Shown in pieces: positions 16,201-24,671 of a DNA stretch of 37,004 nucleotides. The translations under genes were made by a program, and so were the position numbers. The notes beneath the pieces are model-generated. The model saw only the letters and a list, made by a program, of their open reading frames with translations, searched no databases and was not told where the DNA came from. The stretch's first letter is position 1; each line of letters starts with the position of its first letter. This DNA comes from Alphaproteobacteria bacterium (GTDB lineage Bacteria > Pseudomonadota > Alphaproteobacteria > Bin95), in assembly GCA_022825195.1 (NCBI GenBank), contig JAJDYL010000211.1:1-37004 (forward strand), written 5' to 3'.

Positions 16201-19141
16201 GAAGCAGCCCCCCTTCCGGATCGTAGAAATGCGGCGAGACGATCTCGACCGGGATGTCCGCGCCGCGCAGCGCATCCCAGGCGCGGACGGTCTCGCCGAT
16301 CCGGGCATGTCCCCGCCTGATGAAGCCGAGGCCGATCGAAGTCCCGAGCATCGGCGAATACGCCACCGAGGTCATCCAGCCCTCGTCGTTCGCCGTCTCG
16401 GCCGCCGCGCCGGGCGCGAGGAAATGCGCGCCGGCGGCGAGCTGCTCTTCGGGGTCGAGCGGCTTGAAGCCCATCAGCTTCAGCCCGTCCTCGCGGTTCA
16501 GCTCCGGCCGTTCGGACAGCACATTGCCGATGCAGTCCTTCTTCTTCGACACCATGCGCTGCAGGCCCAGCATCCGCGCCGTGGTCTGGCCGTTCAGCTC
16601 GTTGGCGGCCGCGTGCCCCTTTTCGATCCGCATGACGCCGAGCGCCTCGGTGCCGTAGGCGACCGCGTCGAACGCCTCGCCGGCCGCCATCAGCGCCTCC
16701 ATCAGCGCTTCGCCGTAGCGCGCCGGCACGGCGATCTCGTAGGCCAATTCGCCGGAGAAGGAGATACGGAACAGCCGGGCCGGCGTGCCGCCGCGCACGC
16801 CGACCTCGCCGCAGGCCATGAAAGGAAAGGCCTCGTTCGAGATGTCGTGCTCCGGATCGACGATCTTCCGCAGCAGCTCGCGCGAATTGGGGCCGGCGAC
16901 GGCAAACTGCGCCCATTGTTCGGTCACCGAGATCAGATGGACATCCAGCCCGGGCCACAGGCACTGGCGGGCGAACTCCATGTTCCGGAACACCGGCACG
17001 GCGTTCACCGTCGTCGTCGTCATGACGAAATGGTTCTCGCCGAGCCGCGCCGTCGTGCCGTCGTCATAGGCGATGCCGTCCTCCCGCAGCATCAGCCCGT
17101 AGCGCACCTTGCCGACCGCCAGCGTGGCGAAGCCGTTGGAGTAAATGCGGTTCAGGAATTCCTGCGCATCGCGCCCCTGGATGTCGATCTTGCCCAGCGT
17201 CGTGACATCGCAGATGCCCACGGAGCCGCGCGTCTGCCGCACCTCCCGGTCCACCGACTCGCGCCAGTGCGTCTCGCCGGCCCGCGGGAACCACTGGGCG
17301 CGCAGCCACATGCCGGCATCGACGAAGACGGCGCCCCGGCGTTCCGCCCAGTCATGGCTCGGCGTCAGGCGGGTAGGGCGGAACTCCCGGCCCCGCGACC
17401 GTCCGGCGAACGCGCCGATCGGCACCGGCGTGTAGGGCGGACGGAACATCGTCGTGCCGGTCTCGGCAATGCTCTTTCCGCTCTGCTCGGCCAGGATGGC
17501 GAGCGCCGCGACGTTCGCGGTCTTGCCCTGGTCGGTCGCCATGCCGAGCGTGGTGTAGCGCTTCAGATGCTCGACCGAGCGGAAGCCTTCGCCGTGCGAC
17601 TGCACGACATCCTTCACCGTCACGTCGTTCTGCAGGTCGAGCCACGCCCGGCCGCGGCTCTCCCGGACGTGCCAGAAGGGCACGCCGTCGGACGCCTCGT
17701 CGCCGGCGCCCGGAGGGTCGCCCGCGACGGCCGGGAGACCCAGCGCCCCGAGCGCCTCGACCGCCGCCCGATGCCCACCGGCAAGCGCGGCCGCAGCGGT
17801 GAACGCGCCGCCGGCCGCGCCTGCGACGGCCATGCCGCCGGGAAGGTCGGCGCCGGGTACGAAGGCGGCAATTCCGTCGCGCCAGACCGGCCTGCCGCCG
17901 TGATGGCAGGTCAGATGGACGTTGGGGTTCCAGCCGCCGGAAACGGCAAGGCAGTCCAGCGCCAGTTTTTCCCCGTTGGCGAGCGTAACGCCCTTCAGGC
18001 CGCGGCGCCCCCGCGTCGTCGTCACGCGGCTGCCCATCAGGATCCGGGCTCCCGGCACCTCCGCAACGGGCGCGCGGTCCCGCACGTCTATGACCGCGGC
18101 AACCGGAACGCCCCTGGCGACGAGATCGGCGGCGGTGCGCCAGCCGTCATCGTTGTTGGTGAACAGGCCGACGCGCCGGCCGGCGCCGACGGCGAACCGG
18201 TTGGCGTAGGCGCGCACCGCCCCGGCCAGCATGATCCCGGGCCGGTCGTTGGCGCCGAATGCGATCGGCCGTTCGGTGGCGCCGGCGGCGAGGATGGCCC
18301 GCCTGCTGTAGATCCGCCACAGGATCTGGCGCGGCTTGCCGCCGCCGGCGGCCAGATGGTCGGTCCGGCGCTCCAGCGCGCCGTAAATGCCGTGGTCCCA
18401 GGCGCCGATCACCGTGGTCCGCGGCATCGCGCGGACGCGCTCCATCGACGCCAGCTCGCGCACCGCATCGGCGGCCCAGGCGGCCCCGGGCCTGCCGTCC
18501 ACCTCATGGGTTTCCGCGTTGAGCCGCCCGCCCATGACGAAATCCTCGTCGGCCAGGATGACCCGCGCGCCGCTGCGCCCGGCGGCCAGGGCGGCGGCAA
18601 GCCCGGCCGGGCCGGCGCCGATGACCAGCAGGTCGCAATGCAGGAAGCCCTTGTCATAGCAGTCCGGATCGGCCTCGCCCGACAGGCGGCCGAGCCCCGC
18701 GGAGGCCCGGATGGCGGGCTCGTAAACCCGCTCCCAGAAGGATTTCGGCCACATGAAGGTCTTGTAGTAGAAGCCCGCCGAAAGGAAGGGCGCGATGAGG
18801 TCGTTCGCGGCCAGCAGGTCCCAGCGCAGCGACCCGCGATAGTTCTGGCTGAATGCCTCCAGCCCGTCGAACAGTTCGGCAACGGTCGCCCGGGTGTTCG
18901 GCTCCCGGTGAGCGCCGCTGCGCAGTTCGACCAGCGCGCTGGGCTCTTCGGAACCGGCGGTGAAGACGCCGCGGGGGCGGTGATATTTGAAACTGCGGCC
19001 GACCAGCCGGACGCCGCCCGCCAGGAGCGCCGAGGCCAGCGTGTCGCCGGGATGGCCGGTCATGGGCCGGCCGTCGAAGCAGAAGGAGAGGCTGCGGCTC
19101 CGGTCGACCGCGCCGCCCTCCAGCCGGAACGGGCCGCTCAC
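16193..19141 (-). CDS. soxA: Sarcosine oxidase / N-methylglutamate dehydrogenase alpha subunit (SoxA/MgdC)
   Basis: This is a 982-residue protein. The GTG start (19141) overlaps the soxD stop. An N-terminal ferredoxin-like region (GHPGDTLASALLAGG) leads to a NAD-binding domain with GAGPAG at 175-180. A C-terminal GcvT-like tetrahydrofolate domain (from about residue 600) takes the methylene group as 5,10-methylene-THF. Full length, no breaks. Sarcosine oxidase and N-methylglutamate dehydrogenase are homologous and cannot be split by motif here. The neighbouring gmaS/mgsABC, and the lack of betaine or dimethylglycine genes, favour N-methylglutamate dehydrogenase (MgdC). Confidence 0.9.
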   Translation of the reverse strand: MSGPFRLEGGAVDRSRSLSFCFDGRPMTGHPGDTLASALLAGGVRLVGRSFKYHRPRGVFTAGSEEPSALVELRSGAHREPNTRATVAELFDGLEAFSQNYRGSLRWDLLAANDLIAPFLSAGFYYKTFMWPKSFWERVYEPAIRASAGLGRLSGEADPDCYDKGFLHCDLLVIGAGPAGLAAALAAGRSGARVILADEDFVMGGRLNAETHEVDGRPGAAWAADAVRELASMERVRAMPRTTVIGAWDHGIYGALERRTDHLAAGGGKPRQILWRIYSRRAILAAGATERPIAFGANDRPGIMLAGAVRAYANRFAVGAGRRVGLFTNNDDGWRTAADLVARGVPVAAVIDVRDRAPVAEVPGARILMGSRVTTTRGRRGLKGVTLANGEKLALDCLAVSGGWNPNVHLTCHHGGRPVWRDGIAAFVPGADLPGGMAVAGAAGGAFTAAAALAGGHRAAVEALGALGLPAVAGDPPGAGDEASDGVPFWHVRESRGRAWLDLQNDVTVKDVVQSHGEGFRSVEHLKRYTTLGMATDQGKTANVAALAILAEQSGKSIAETGTTMFRPPYTPVPIGAFAGRSRGREFRPTRLTPSHDWAERRGAVFVDAGMWLRAQWFPRAGETHWRESVDREVRQTRGSVGICDVTTLGKIDIQGRDAQEFLNRIYSNGFATLAVGKVRYGLMLREDGIAYDDGTTARLGENHFVMTTTTVNAVPVFRNMEFARQCLWPGLDVHLISVTEQWAQFAVAGPNSRELLRKIVDPEHDISNEAFPFMACGEVGVRGGTPARLFRISFSGELAYEIAVPARYGEALMEALMAAGEAFDAVAYGTEALGVMRIEKGHAAANELNGQTTARMLGLQRMVSKKKDCIGNVLSERPELNREDGLKLMGFKPLDPEEQLAAGAHFLAPGAAAETANDEGWMTSVAYSPMLGTSIGLGFIRRGHARIGETVRAWDALRGADIPVEIVSPHFYDPEGGLLRG

Positions 19142-19425
19142 CGGTCCCGCTCCCGCGCAATGGCGACGTCGCGCGCCAGCTCGACCTTGACGATCTCGTG
19201 GGTGACCGTGTTGCGGGTCACGACCAGCCAGGACCGGTCGCCCTGTTCGTGGAACCACAGCTCCCGGTGCCCGCCGGCGGGGTTGTCCCGCAGATGCTGA
19301 TAGTCGTGGAACAGCCGGGCGGCGTCCTCTGCCTGCCAGTCGGGCCGGTCGATCAGGCCGGCGTCGCCGAGGATCACGAATTCCGCCGCGTCGCGCGGGC
19401 CGAGGAGAGGATGGTCGATCAGCAT
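19138..19425 (-). CDS. soxD: Sarcosine oxidase / N-methylglutamate dehydrogenase delta subunit (SoxD/MgdB), cysteine-free variant
   Basis: This is a 95-residue protein, MLIDHPLLGPRDAAEFVILGD…RDNPAGGHRELWFHEQGDRSWLVVTRNT. It aligns with SoxD, whose classical members start …CPxCGPRxxxEF and end HExGCRxW. In classical SoxD these cysteines help bind a structural zinc. Here both N-terminal positions (H, L) and the later one (D) are replaced, so the subunit has no cysteine and probably no zinc. It sits between soxB and soxA as usual. Confidence 0.88.
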   Translation of the reverse strand: MLIDHPLLGPRDAAEFVILGDAGLIDRPDWQAEDAARLFHDYQHLRDNPAGGHRELWFHEQGDRSWLVVTRNTVTHEIVKVELARDVAIARERDR

Positions 19426-19439
19426 GGCGCGCGCCCCGT

Positions 19440-20690
19440 CTAATGCAGGTTCGGCTGGGCGCCGGCGCCCTTTTCGTCGATTGCGGCGCCGCGCTCGAAG
19501 CGGTCCAGCCGCATCTCGGCGGCGACCGGGTGCGGCGCGCCGGTCGCGATCAGATGGGCGTAGCAGTAGCCGCTCGCCGGCGTTGCCTTGAAGCCTCCGT
19601 AGTTCCAGCCGCCGTTGAAGAGGAGGCCGTCGACCGGCGTCTTGTCGATGAAAGGCGAGCCGTCCATCGACATGTCGACCAGGCCGCCCCAGATACGCAG
19701 TATCCGCGCCCGGCCGATCATCGGCATCAGCGCCATGCCGCCCTCGCAGACATCTTCCAGGGTCGGCAGGTTGCCCCGCTGGGCGTAGGAGTTGTAGCCA
19801 TCGATGTCGCCGCCGAAGACCAGCCCGCCCTTGTCGGACTGGCTGACGTAGAAATGCCCGGCGCCGAATGTGATGACGCCGGGAATCGCGGGTTTCAGCC
19901 CCTCGGTCACGAAGGCCTGCAGGACATGGCTCTCGATCGGCAGGCGCAGACCGGCATAGCCCATGACCCGGCCGGAGGAACCGGCGACGCAGACCGCCAC
20001 CCTGTCGGCGCCGATCGCGCCGCGGCTCGTCTCGACGCCGCGGCACACGCCGTCGCGGATGTCGAAGCCAGTTACTTCGCAGTTCTGGATCAGGTCCACG
20101 CCGCGCCGGTCGGCGCCGCGGGCATAGCCCCACGCCACCGCATCGTGGCGCACCGTGCCCCCGCGCGGCTGGTACAATCCGCCCTTGATCGGGAACCGCT
20201 CATTATCGAAATCCAGATAGGGGCATTTTCGTTGCAGCGCCTCGCGGTCGAGCAGCACCGCGTCCGCCCCGGCGAGAAGCATGGCGTTGCCGCGCCGGGC
20301 CGCGGCGTCGCGCTGGCCGTCGCTGTGGTACAGGTTGACGATCCCGCGCTGCGAGACCATGGCGTTGTAGTTGAAGTCCTGCTCCAGGCCCTCCCAGAGC
20401 TGCAACGACAGTTCGTAGAACGGCTCGTTGCCGGGCAGCAGATAGTTGGAGCGGATGATCGTCGTGTTGCGGCCGACATTGCCGGAGCCGAGCCAGCCCT
20501 TCTCCAGCACCGCCACATCGGTCAGGCCGTGCACGGTGGCCAGATAGTAGGCCGTGGCAAGCCCGTGCCCGCCTCCGCCCACTATGACGATGTCGTAGTG
20601 CGGCTTCGGATCCGGCTCGCGCCAGACCGGCTTCCAGCCGCGGTTGCCGGTCAGGCCCTGCCTGAGGATTTGCAATGCGGAATAGCGCAT
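19440..20690 (-). CDS. soxB: Sarcosine oxidase / N-methylglutamate dehydrogenase beta subunit (SoxB/MgdA)
   Basis: This is a 416-residue DAO-type flavoprotein, with FAD dinucleotide motif GGGGHG at 38-43 and NTTIIRSNYL and GWGYGGFKATP-like C-terminal FAD contacts (NGGWNYGGFKATPASG). It carries the demethylation site that oxidises the N-methyl group. It is the first gene of the operon. Upstream (20754-20771) is only a degenerate version of the operator (ACCTATT, ATCATTC). Context suggests MgdA of N-methylglutamate dehydrogenase. Confidence 0.9.
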   Translation of the reverse strand: MRYSALQILRQGLTGNRGWKPVWREPDPKPHYDIVIVGGGGHGLATAYYLATVHGLTDVAVLEKGWLGSGNVGRNTTIIRSNYLLPGNEPFYELSLQLWEGLEQDFNYNAMVSQRGIVNLYHSDGQRDAAARRGNAMLLAGADAVLLDREALQRKCPYLDFDNERFPIKGGLYQPRGGTVRHDAVAWGYARGADRRGVDLIQNCEVTGFDIRDGVCRGVETSRGAIGADRVAVCVAGSSGRVMGYAGLRLPIESHVLQAFVTEGLKPAIPGVITFGAGHFYVSQSDKGGLVFGGDIDGYNSYAQRGNLPTLEDVCEGGMALMPMIGRARILRIWGGLVDMSMDGSPFIDKTPVDGLLFNGGWNYGGFKATPASGYCYAHLIATGAPHPVAAEMRLDRFERGAAIDEKGAGAQPNLH

Positions 20691-20776
20691 GACGTCCCCG
20701 GTCGAACGCCGGATTGATGCGCTTGCCAGTGTTCCGCTGCTTTCGTGAAAGAGACCTATTCTTTATCATTCAGGAC

Positions 20777-21787
20777 ATGTCCGACCCTGCTGCCGGCAGC
20801 CGCCGCATTGCCTTCATTCTGGTGGAAGGGTTCGCCCTGATGTCCTTCGCGGCGGTGACCGAACCGCTGCGCGCGGCCAATTTGCTGGCCGGCAGACGGA
20901 TATACGAAATCTTCCATTTCGCTGCCGGCCCGAACGATCCGGACATGCTGAACAGTTCGTCCGCAGCTTCGGTCGCGGTCGCCGGGATCGGGGAAGCGAC
21001 AGGCGCCTACGACCTCGCATTCGTCGTTGCCGGAGGCGACCCGGTCGGCTACCGCGACGACCGGTTGTTCCGATGGCTGCGCCGCCAGGCCCGTCACGGC
21101 CGCATGCTGGGCGGGGTCTCGGGCGGGCCGGCGGTCCTCGCCAATGCCGGCCTCATGGAAAACCGGCGGATGACGCTTCACTGGGAACATGCCGCGTCCC
21201 TGGCGCAGCGGCATCCCGGACTGCTCCTGGAGCGCACGCTTTATGTCGTGGACCGGGACCGGATCACCTGCGCCGGCGGAACGGCCCCGCTGGACATGAT
21301 GCACGCCCTGATCGCCGAGCATCACGGCGCGGACTTCGCGCGGAAGGTAAGCGACTGGTTCATGCACACCGAAATACGCCCAGCCGGCGGTCCGCAGCGG
21401 TCCGGCCTTGCGGAGCGTTACGGCACCAGCCGGCACGCGGTGCTGGCCGCCATAGAGGCGATGGAAAACCACATCGCCGACCCGCTGCCGCTTGCCGATC
21501 TCGGCCGGGTTATCGGTGTGAGCGCCCGTCACCTGAACCGGCAATTCAACGCCGGTCTGGGACGCAGCGCAGGAGCTTTCTACCGCGACTTGCGCCTGGA
21601 AAAATCCCGCGAACTATTGCGCCAGACCGACCTGCCCGTCCTTGAAATTGCGATCGCCACCGGCTTCGCAGGCGCCGCTCATTTCGCCGCCGCCTATCGG
21701 AAGCGGTTCGGCGAAGCACCGTCGCACCATCGCCTCGAAGCGCCGAACAGGCGCCGGCCGAATGACGCCGAATTAAACCGTTTCTGA
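20777..21787 (+). CDS. glxA: GlxA/GbdR-like AraC-family transcriptional regulator
   Basis: This is a 336-residue protein. The N-terminal DJ-1/PfpI-like sensor domain (RRIAFILVEGFALMSFAAVTEPLRAAN) reaches about residue 190. The C-terminal AraC DNA-binding domain has two helix-turn-helix units (PLADLGRVIGVSARHLNRQF and VLEIAIATGFAGAAHFAAAYRKRFGEAP). The family includes GbdR (betaine/dimethylglycine) and rhizobial GlxA, encoded by the glx/mgs genes. ATG 20777 is a guess: the ribosome site is poor and longer starts exist. Divergent from soxB by 86 bp. AraC proteins commonly bind direct repeats, so this is one candidate reader of the AATTGGT sites. Confidence 0.88.
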   Translation: MSDPAAGSRRIAFILVEGFALMSFAAVTEPLRAANLLAGRRIYEIFHFAAGPNDPDMLNSSSAASVAVAGIGEATGAYDLAFVVAGGDPVGYRDDRLFRWLRRQARHGRMLGGVSGGPAVLANAGLMENRRMTLHWEHAASLAQRHPGLLLERTLYVVDRDRITCAGGTAPLDMMHALIAEHHGADFARKVSDWFMHTEIRPAGGPQRSGLAERYGTSRHAVLAAIEAMENHIADPLPLADLGRVIGVSARHLNRQFNAGLGRSAGAFYRDLRLEKSRELLRQTDLPVLEIAIATGFAGAAHFAAAYRKRFGEAPSHHRLEAPNRRRPNDAELNRF

Positions 21788-21877
21788 CCAATTCGGTTCG
21801 AATTACAGCCAAAGACATTGAATCTTCTTTGGGAAACCGCCATGCTGCACTGTACTGGGCGGTCGCCGGCCGGGAGA

Positions 21878-21894
21878 AATTGGTTCGAAGCGGT
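21878..21894 (+). promoter_or_regulatory. AATTGGT operator upstream of amtB
   Basis: AATTGGT (21878-21884) is followed 10 bp later by the weaker AAGCGGT (21888-21894), in the direction of amtB and about 60-75 bp before its ATG. An oppositely oriented single ACCAATT at 21787-21793 overlaps the regulator's stop codon. Confidence 0.5.
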
Positions 21895-21952
21895 CCTGCT
21901 GTCCGACCGGTGCCATGAGACAACCGTTCGAGGACCCCGGGGAGGCAGAGCC

Positions 21953-23305
21953 ATGGAAGGCAATCTCAACGCCCTGACGACGGTATTCACCGAGTTTTAC
22001 TACTGGGCGACGATACCGTTGATGTTCTTTATCCATATCGGGTTCTGCATGTACGAAGTCGGCGCGAGCCGGCGGCGCAACCACATGCACACCCTCATGA
22101 AGAACACGATGCTGATCCCTCTGGTGACGATCACGTTCTTCTTCTTCGGCTGGTGGCTCTACTGGGCCATGCCGAACGGGCCGTGGATTACCGGAGGGCT
22201 CGACCTTGCCGCGGGAGCGGCCAACACGCCATGGTCCGAGACCATGGGCCCGAACGCCGGCGACCGGATTACCGGCGTGTTCTGGGCGGCTTTCCTGCTG
22301 TTCTCGTGGACGGCGGCCTCCATCGTGTCGGGCTCGGTAATCGAGCGGATCAACTCCGGCGCCTTCTGGATTCTCGCGGTCGTGATCGGATCGGTCGCCT
22401 GGATCATCGATGCGGCCTGGGGCTGGCATTACGGCGGCTGGATGGTGCAGCTTCTGGGCTATCACGACGCCTACGCCTCGGGCGTGATCCACGCGATCGC
22501 GGGCGGGTTCGCGCTCGGCATCCTGGTGGTGCTGGGTCCGCGTCTCGGCAAGTTCGCCGCCGACGGCACGCCGCGGGACATCAACCCCCACAACCCGTGG
22601 ATGGTGTGCATCGGCCTGTTCCTGATCTATGCCGGCTTCTGGGGCTTCTATGTGGCCTGCAACGTGCCGATCATCGATCCCCCGACCATCGGCGGCCAGA
22701 TCACGGGCGATACCTGGACGGCGACGACCATCTACCTGACGCCGACCACGCTCGGCGCCATCACGGTGAATTTCCTGATGTCGCTCTCGGGCGGTCTGCT
22801 GGCCGGTTATCTGGTTTCCAGGGGCAATGCCTTCTGGACCTATTCCGGCGGCCTGGCGGGGATCATCACGGCGTCGGCGGGCAACGACCTGTACCATCCC
22901 ATCCACGCCATGATTATCGGCGGCTTCGGCACATACTGCGCCTACAAGCTGCACTTCTGGGTGGAGCGGAAGTTCAAGATCGACGATGCCGTCGGCGCCG
23001 TGGCGGTTCACGGCTATGCCGGCTTCATCGGGCTGGTGGTCTGCGGCTTCGTGCTGTGGGGCCATCCGAGTTCGCCCTATGAGGGCTACGCCACGATCAA
23101 CCCGCTCGGCCAGTTCGTCGGTGCGATCATCATGTTCTTCGTGCTCGGTTTCCTGCCCGGCTGGGTGATCGCCAAGATCCTTGCCACGGCCGGCATGCTG
23201 CGGATCCCGAAGCAGGTCGAGCTGCTGGGACTGGACTTCGCGAACAACCGCGACGAGCAGGCGGCCGCGGCCGATGTCCGCGAAACCGAGAAGGCGGCAG
23301 TCTGA
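21953..23305 (+). CDS. amtB: Ammonium/methylammonium transporter
   Basis: This is a 450-residue Amt/Mep/Rh channel with about 11 membrane helices. GGGGAGGC precedes ATG 21953. Both pore histidines are kept (ASGVIHAIAGG and GAVAVHGYAGFIG). The C-terminal tail KQVELLGLD is the usual cytoplasmic gate region. An Amt gene next to gmaS/mgs genes is common in methylamine users, where it may carry methylammonium as well as ammonium. No glnK is adjacent. Confidence 0.93.
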   Translation: MEGNLNALTTVFTEFYYWATIPLMFFIHIGFCMYEVGASRRRNHMHTLMKNTMLIPLVTITFFFFGWWLYWAMPNGPWITGGLDLAAGAANTPWSETMGPNAGDRITGVFWAAFLLFSWTAASIVSGSVIERINSGAFWILAVVIGSVAWIIDAAWGWHYGGWMVQLLGYHDAYASGVIHAIAGGFALGILVVLGPRLGKFAADGTPRDINPHNPWMVCIGLFLIYAGFWGFYVACNVPIIDPPTIGGQITGDTWTATTIYLTPTTLGAITVNFLMSLSGGLLAGYLVSRGNAFWTYSGGLAGIITASAGNDLYHPIHAMIIGGFGTYCAYKLHFWVERKFKIDDAVGAVAVHGYAGFIGLVVCGFVLWGHPSSPYEGYATINPLGQFVGAIIMFFVLGFLPGWVIAKILATAGMLRIPKQVELLGLDFANNRDEQAAAADVRETEKAAV

Positions 23306-23324
23306 CGGGTCGAACCCGTTCGCC

Positions 23325-23358
23325 CCGGTCCGCCGGCGTCGAGACGCCGGCGGACCGG
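23325..23358. repeat. Perfect 16-bp hairpin between amtB and the small membrane protein gene
   Basis: CCGGTCCGCCGGCGTC (23325-23340) and its exact complement (23343-23358) are separated by GA. There is no T-run. It lies between two same-strand genes, 22 bp before the second start codon, so it could protect the 3' end of amtB mRNA or tune expression of the next gene. Confidence 0.65.
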
Positions 23359-23380
23359 AGGCCGGAAAGGAGAATGAAGC

Positions 23381-23599
23381 ATGTCCACGACAGGCATCGA
23401 GAGCTGGGCGGTCGACCTGAAGGACGTCGGCGCCCTCTACCCCTTCCAGGGCACGGAAGGACTGTTCCTGATTATCGGCGTGGTCCTGTGGATCGGCTGG
23501 CACGTCCTGCAAATGCGGGCGGAGAAGGCCGACTATGACGGAATCGTCGGCCGGCACGGCGACGACGCCTCGATTAACGAGGCCCTCGAAGGCGACTGA
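23381..23599 (+). CDS. Small single-TM protein downstream of amtB
   Basis: This is a 72-residue protein with a strong ribosome site (AAAGGAGAATGAAGC then ATG). The sequence has an amphipathic N-terminus, one membrane helix at about residues 26-45 (GLFLIIGVVLWIGWHVLQM) and an acidic C-tail ending EALEGD. There is no signal peptide. It is probably an inner-membrane accessory of AmtB or a small ORF of the same operon. I know no name for it. Confidence 0.75.
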   Translation: MSTTGIESWAVDLKDVGALYPFQGTEGLFLIIGVVLWIGWHVLQMRAEKADYDGIVGRHGDDASINEALEGD

Positions 23600-23601
23600 A
23601 C

Positions 23602-23647
23602 CGCCCCCTTTCGTCGCCCCGCGGGGGCCGGGGTGACAAAAGGGGCG
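23602..23647 (+). terminator. Long imperfect hairpin after the amtB operon
   Basis: Arms at 23602-23621 and 23629-23647 are nearly complementary over ~19 bp (CGCCCCCTTTCGTCGCCCCG against CGGGGTGACAAAAGGGGCG). It starts 3 nt after the stop of the small membrane protein, where a terminator is expected. A second hairpin, CGTCCCGG/CCGGGACG, is at 23676-23698. Confidence 0.5.
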
Positions 23648-23780
23648 TGGAGCGGGGCGTAGCCGGACCCGCGCGCGTCCCGGACACGAGCCGGGACGGG
23701 ATGCGTGCATGCGGCAGGCTCGGGGGCCGGGGCGACGGCGGAGCATCATCTCCCATGAGTGGTAACCCGGCACTGCCGGT

Positions 23781-23998
23781 ATTATCCCGCCGATTCAACG
23801 GGGTGCAGGAAAGTTGCCCGATATTTCCATTTTTGTTCCCATAATTGATTGACTTCCGGAGAAATGGTGTAGAATGGGCATGAGAGAAAGGCGGCTTCCG
23901 GGGCCGTCTTTCCGCTTTCTGCAGGAAGCAATGGCTGGGGCGCCGCAAACGTCCCGGCGTGAGCGGACGGGAGGGGTGCGCCCTCCGGGCCGGCCCGC
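23781..23998 (+). repeat. Dispersed repeat, copy 2
   Basis: This is the inverted partner of 824-1038, about 23 kb apart. Sigma70-like boxes TTGACT (23849-23854), 15 bp, TAGAAT (23870-23875) occupy the same place as in copy 1 and point right, towards the gene at 24098. Differences between the copies are scattered, so these are old copies rather than recent duplicates. Confidence 0.8.
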
Positions 23999-24097
23999 CG
24001 TCGCGGCACGACGCCGGGAAAGTGGCGCCGGGGCGTCTAGCATGCGGTTCGCCGCCTTGCTAACGTCCCCGCCGGCAAACGAGGCTGGGCGAACACC

Positions 24098-24658
24098 GTG
24101 ACCCCGGAGACCCTGCGCCAGCAGTTTCTCATCTGGCAGTGCCGGCTGCGCCAGATCGCCGTGCGCGAGGATGGCGGGCGGCCGTCCGAGGGGATGCGGC
24201 CGAAGATCCTGTCGCCCGACGGCCGCACGCTTTCAGAAGGCACGATTGTCCTGCTGGTCCGCAGCGACCCGGCGGAAAGCTCGGACTTTTTCGAGTTCCA
24301 GGTCCGGAAGAATCACGACCCCAACGAGGTCTACCGGAAAGGGCTGGCCTTCCTGCAATCGACCCACTACCACCGGGCCAACCGGTTCTCGGACGAGATG
24401 ACCGCGCTGTTCCTGCCGGAATCCCGGCTTGCAACCGCGCTGGCGGCGCTCGGGTCCTGCCGCCTGGACTTCCGGCAGTTCGGCCTGTCCTACCGGCTGC
24501 CCTGCGCCGTGCGCGAGATGACGCCCGAAGAGCCGGCCTACCGCAATACGCTGTGGCACAACCGGCTGTTCAACACCCGACTGTCGGACGATGTGCGGAT
24601 TCTGGGCTTCAAGCCGGACTGGACGGCGGCGCTCTCGCTCCTCGTCCAGGCCGGCTGA
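24098..24658 (+). CDS. Conserved-looking hypothetical protein, 186 residues
   Basis: The GTG start (VTPETLRQQFLIWQCRLRQIAVRE) gives a complete-looking soluble protein. It has well-mixed composition and motifs such as GMRPKILSPDGRTLSEGTIVLLV, SDFFEFQVRKNHDPNEVYRK and a Trp-rich C-terminal part. No signal peptide, membrane helix or catalytic pattern is evident. I do not recognise a named family. It converges with the minus-strand mgs operon (13-bp gap) and may be driven from the promoter-like boxes in the repeat. Confidence 0.7.
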   Translation: MTPETLRQQFLIWQCRLRQIAVREDGGRPSEGMRPKILSPDGRTLSEGTIVLLVRSDPAESSDFFEFQVRKNHDPNEVYRKGLAFLQSTHYHRANRFSDEMTALFLPESRLATALAALGSCRLDFRQFGLSYRLPCAVREMTPEEPAYRNTLWHNRLFNTRLSDDVRILGFKPDWTAALSLLVQAG

Positions 24659-24671
24659 GGCCGCCGAAGCG

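Larger units (their letters stand above)
23600..24097. other. 500-bp intergenic region with hairpins and dispersed repeat
   Basis: Hairpins lie at 23602-23647 and 23676-23698, followed by dispersed repeat copy 2 (23781-23998). The open frame from 23874 is only the repeat translated and starts within the -10-like box, so I do not call it a gene. Confidence 0.7.

Noticed and set aside
15625..20690. Calling soxBDAG a glycine-betaine/dimethylglycine catabolic sarcosine oxidase
   Set aside because: No dgcAB, glyA, betaine transmethylase or folate genes accompany it, while gmaS and mgsABC do. The homologous N-methylglutamate dehydrogenase role fits better, though sequence alone does not exclude sarcosine.
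21788..21952. Sigma54 promoter for amtB
   Set aside because: I looked for a TGGCAC-N5-TTGCA-like pair in the intergenic region and saw none.
23874..24101. 75-codon frame in dispersed repeat copy 2 (shares AMAGAPQT with the opposite strand of copy 1)
   Set aside because: The start codon lies at the -10-like box and the similarity between copies is DNA-level repeat identity; there is no ribosome site.
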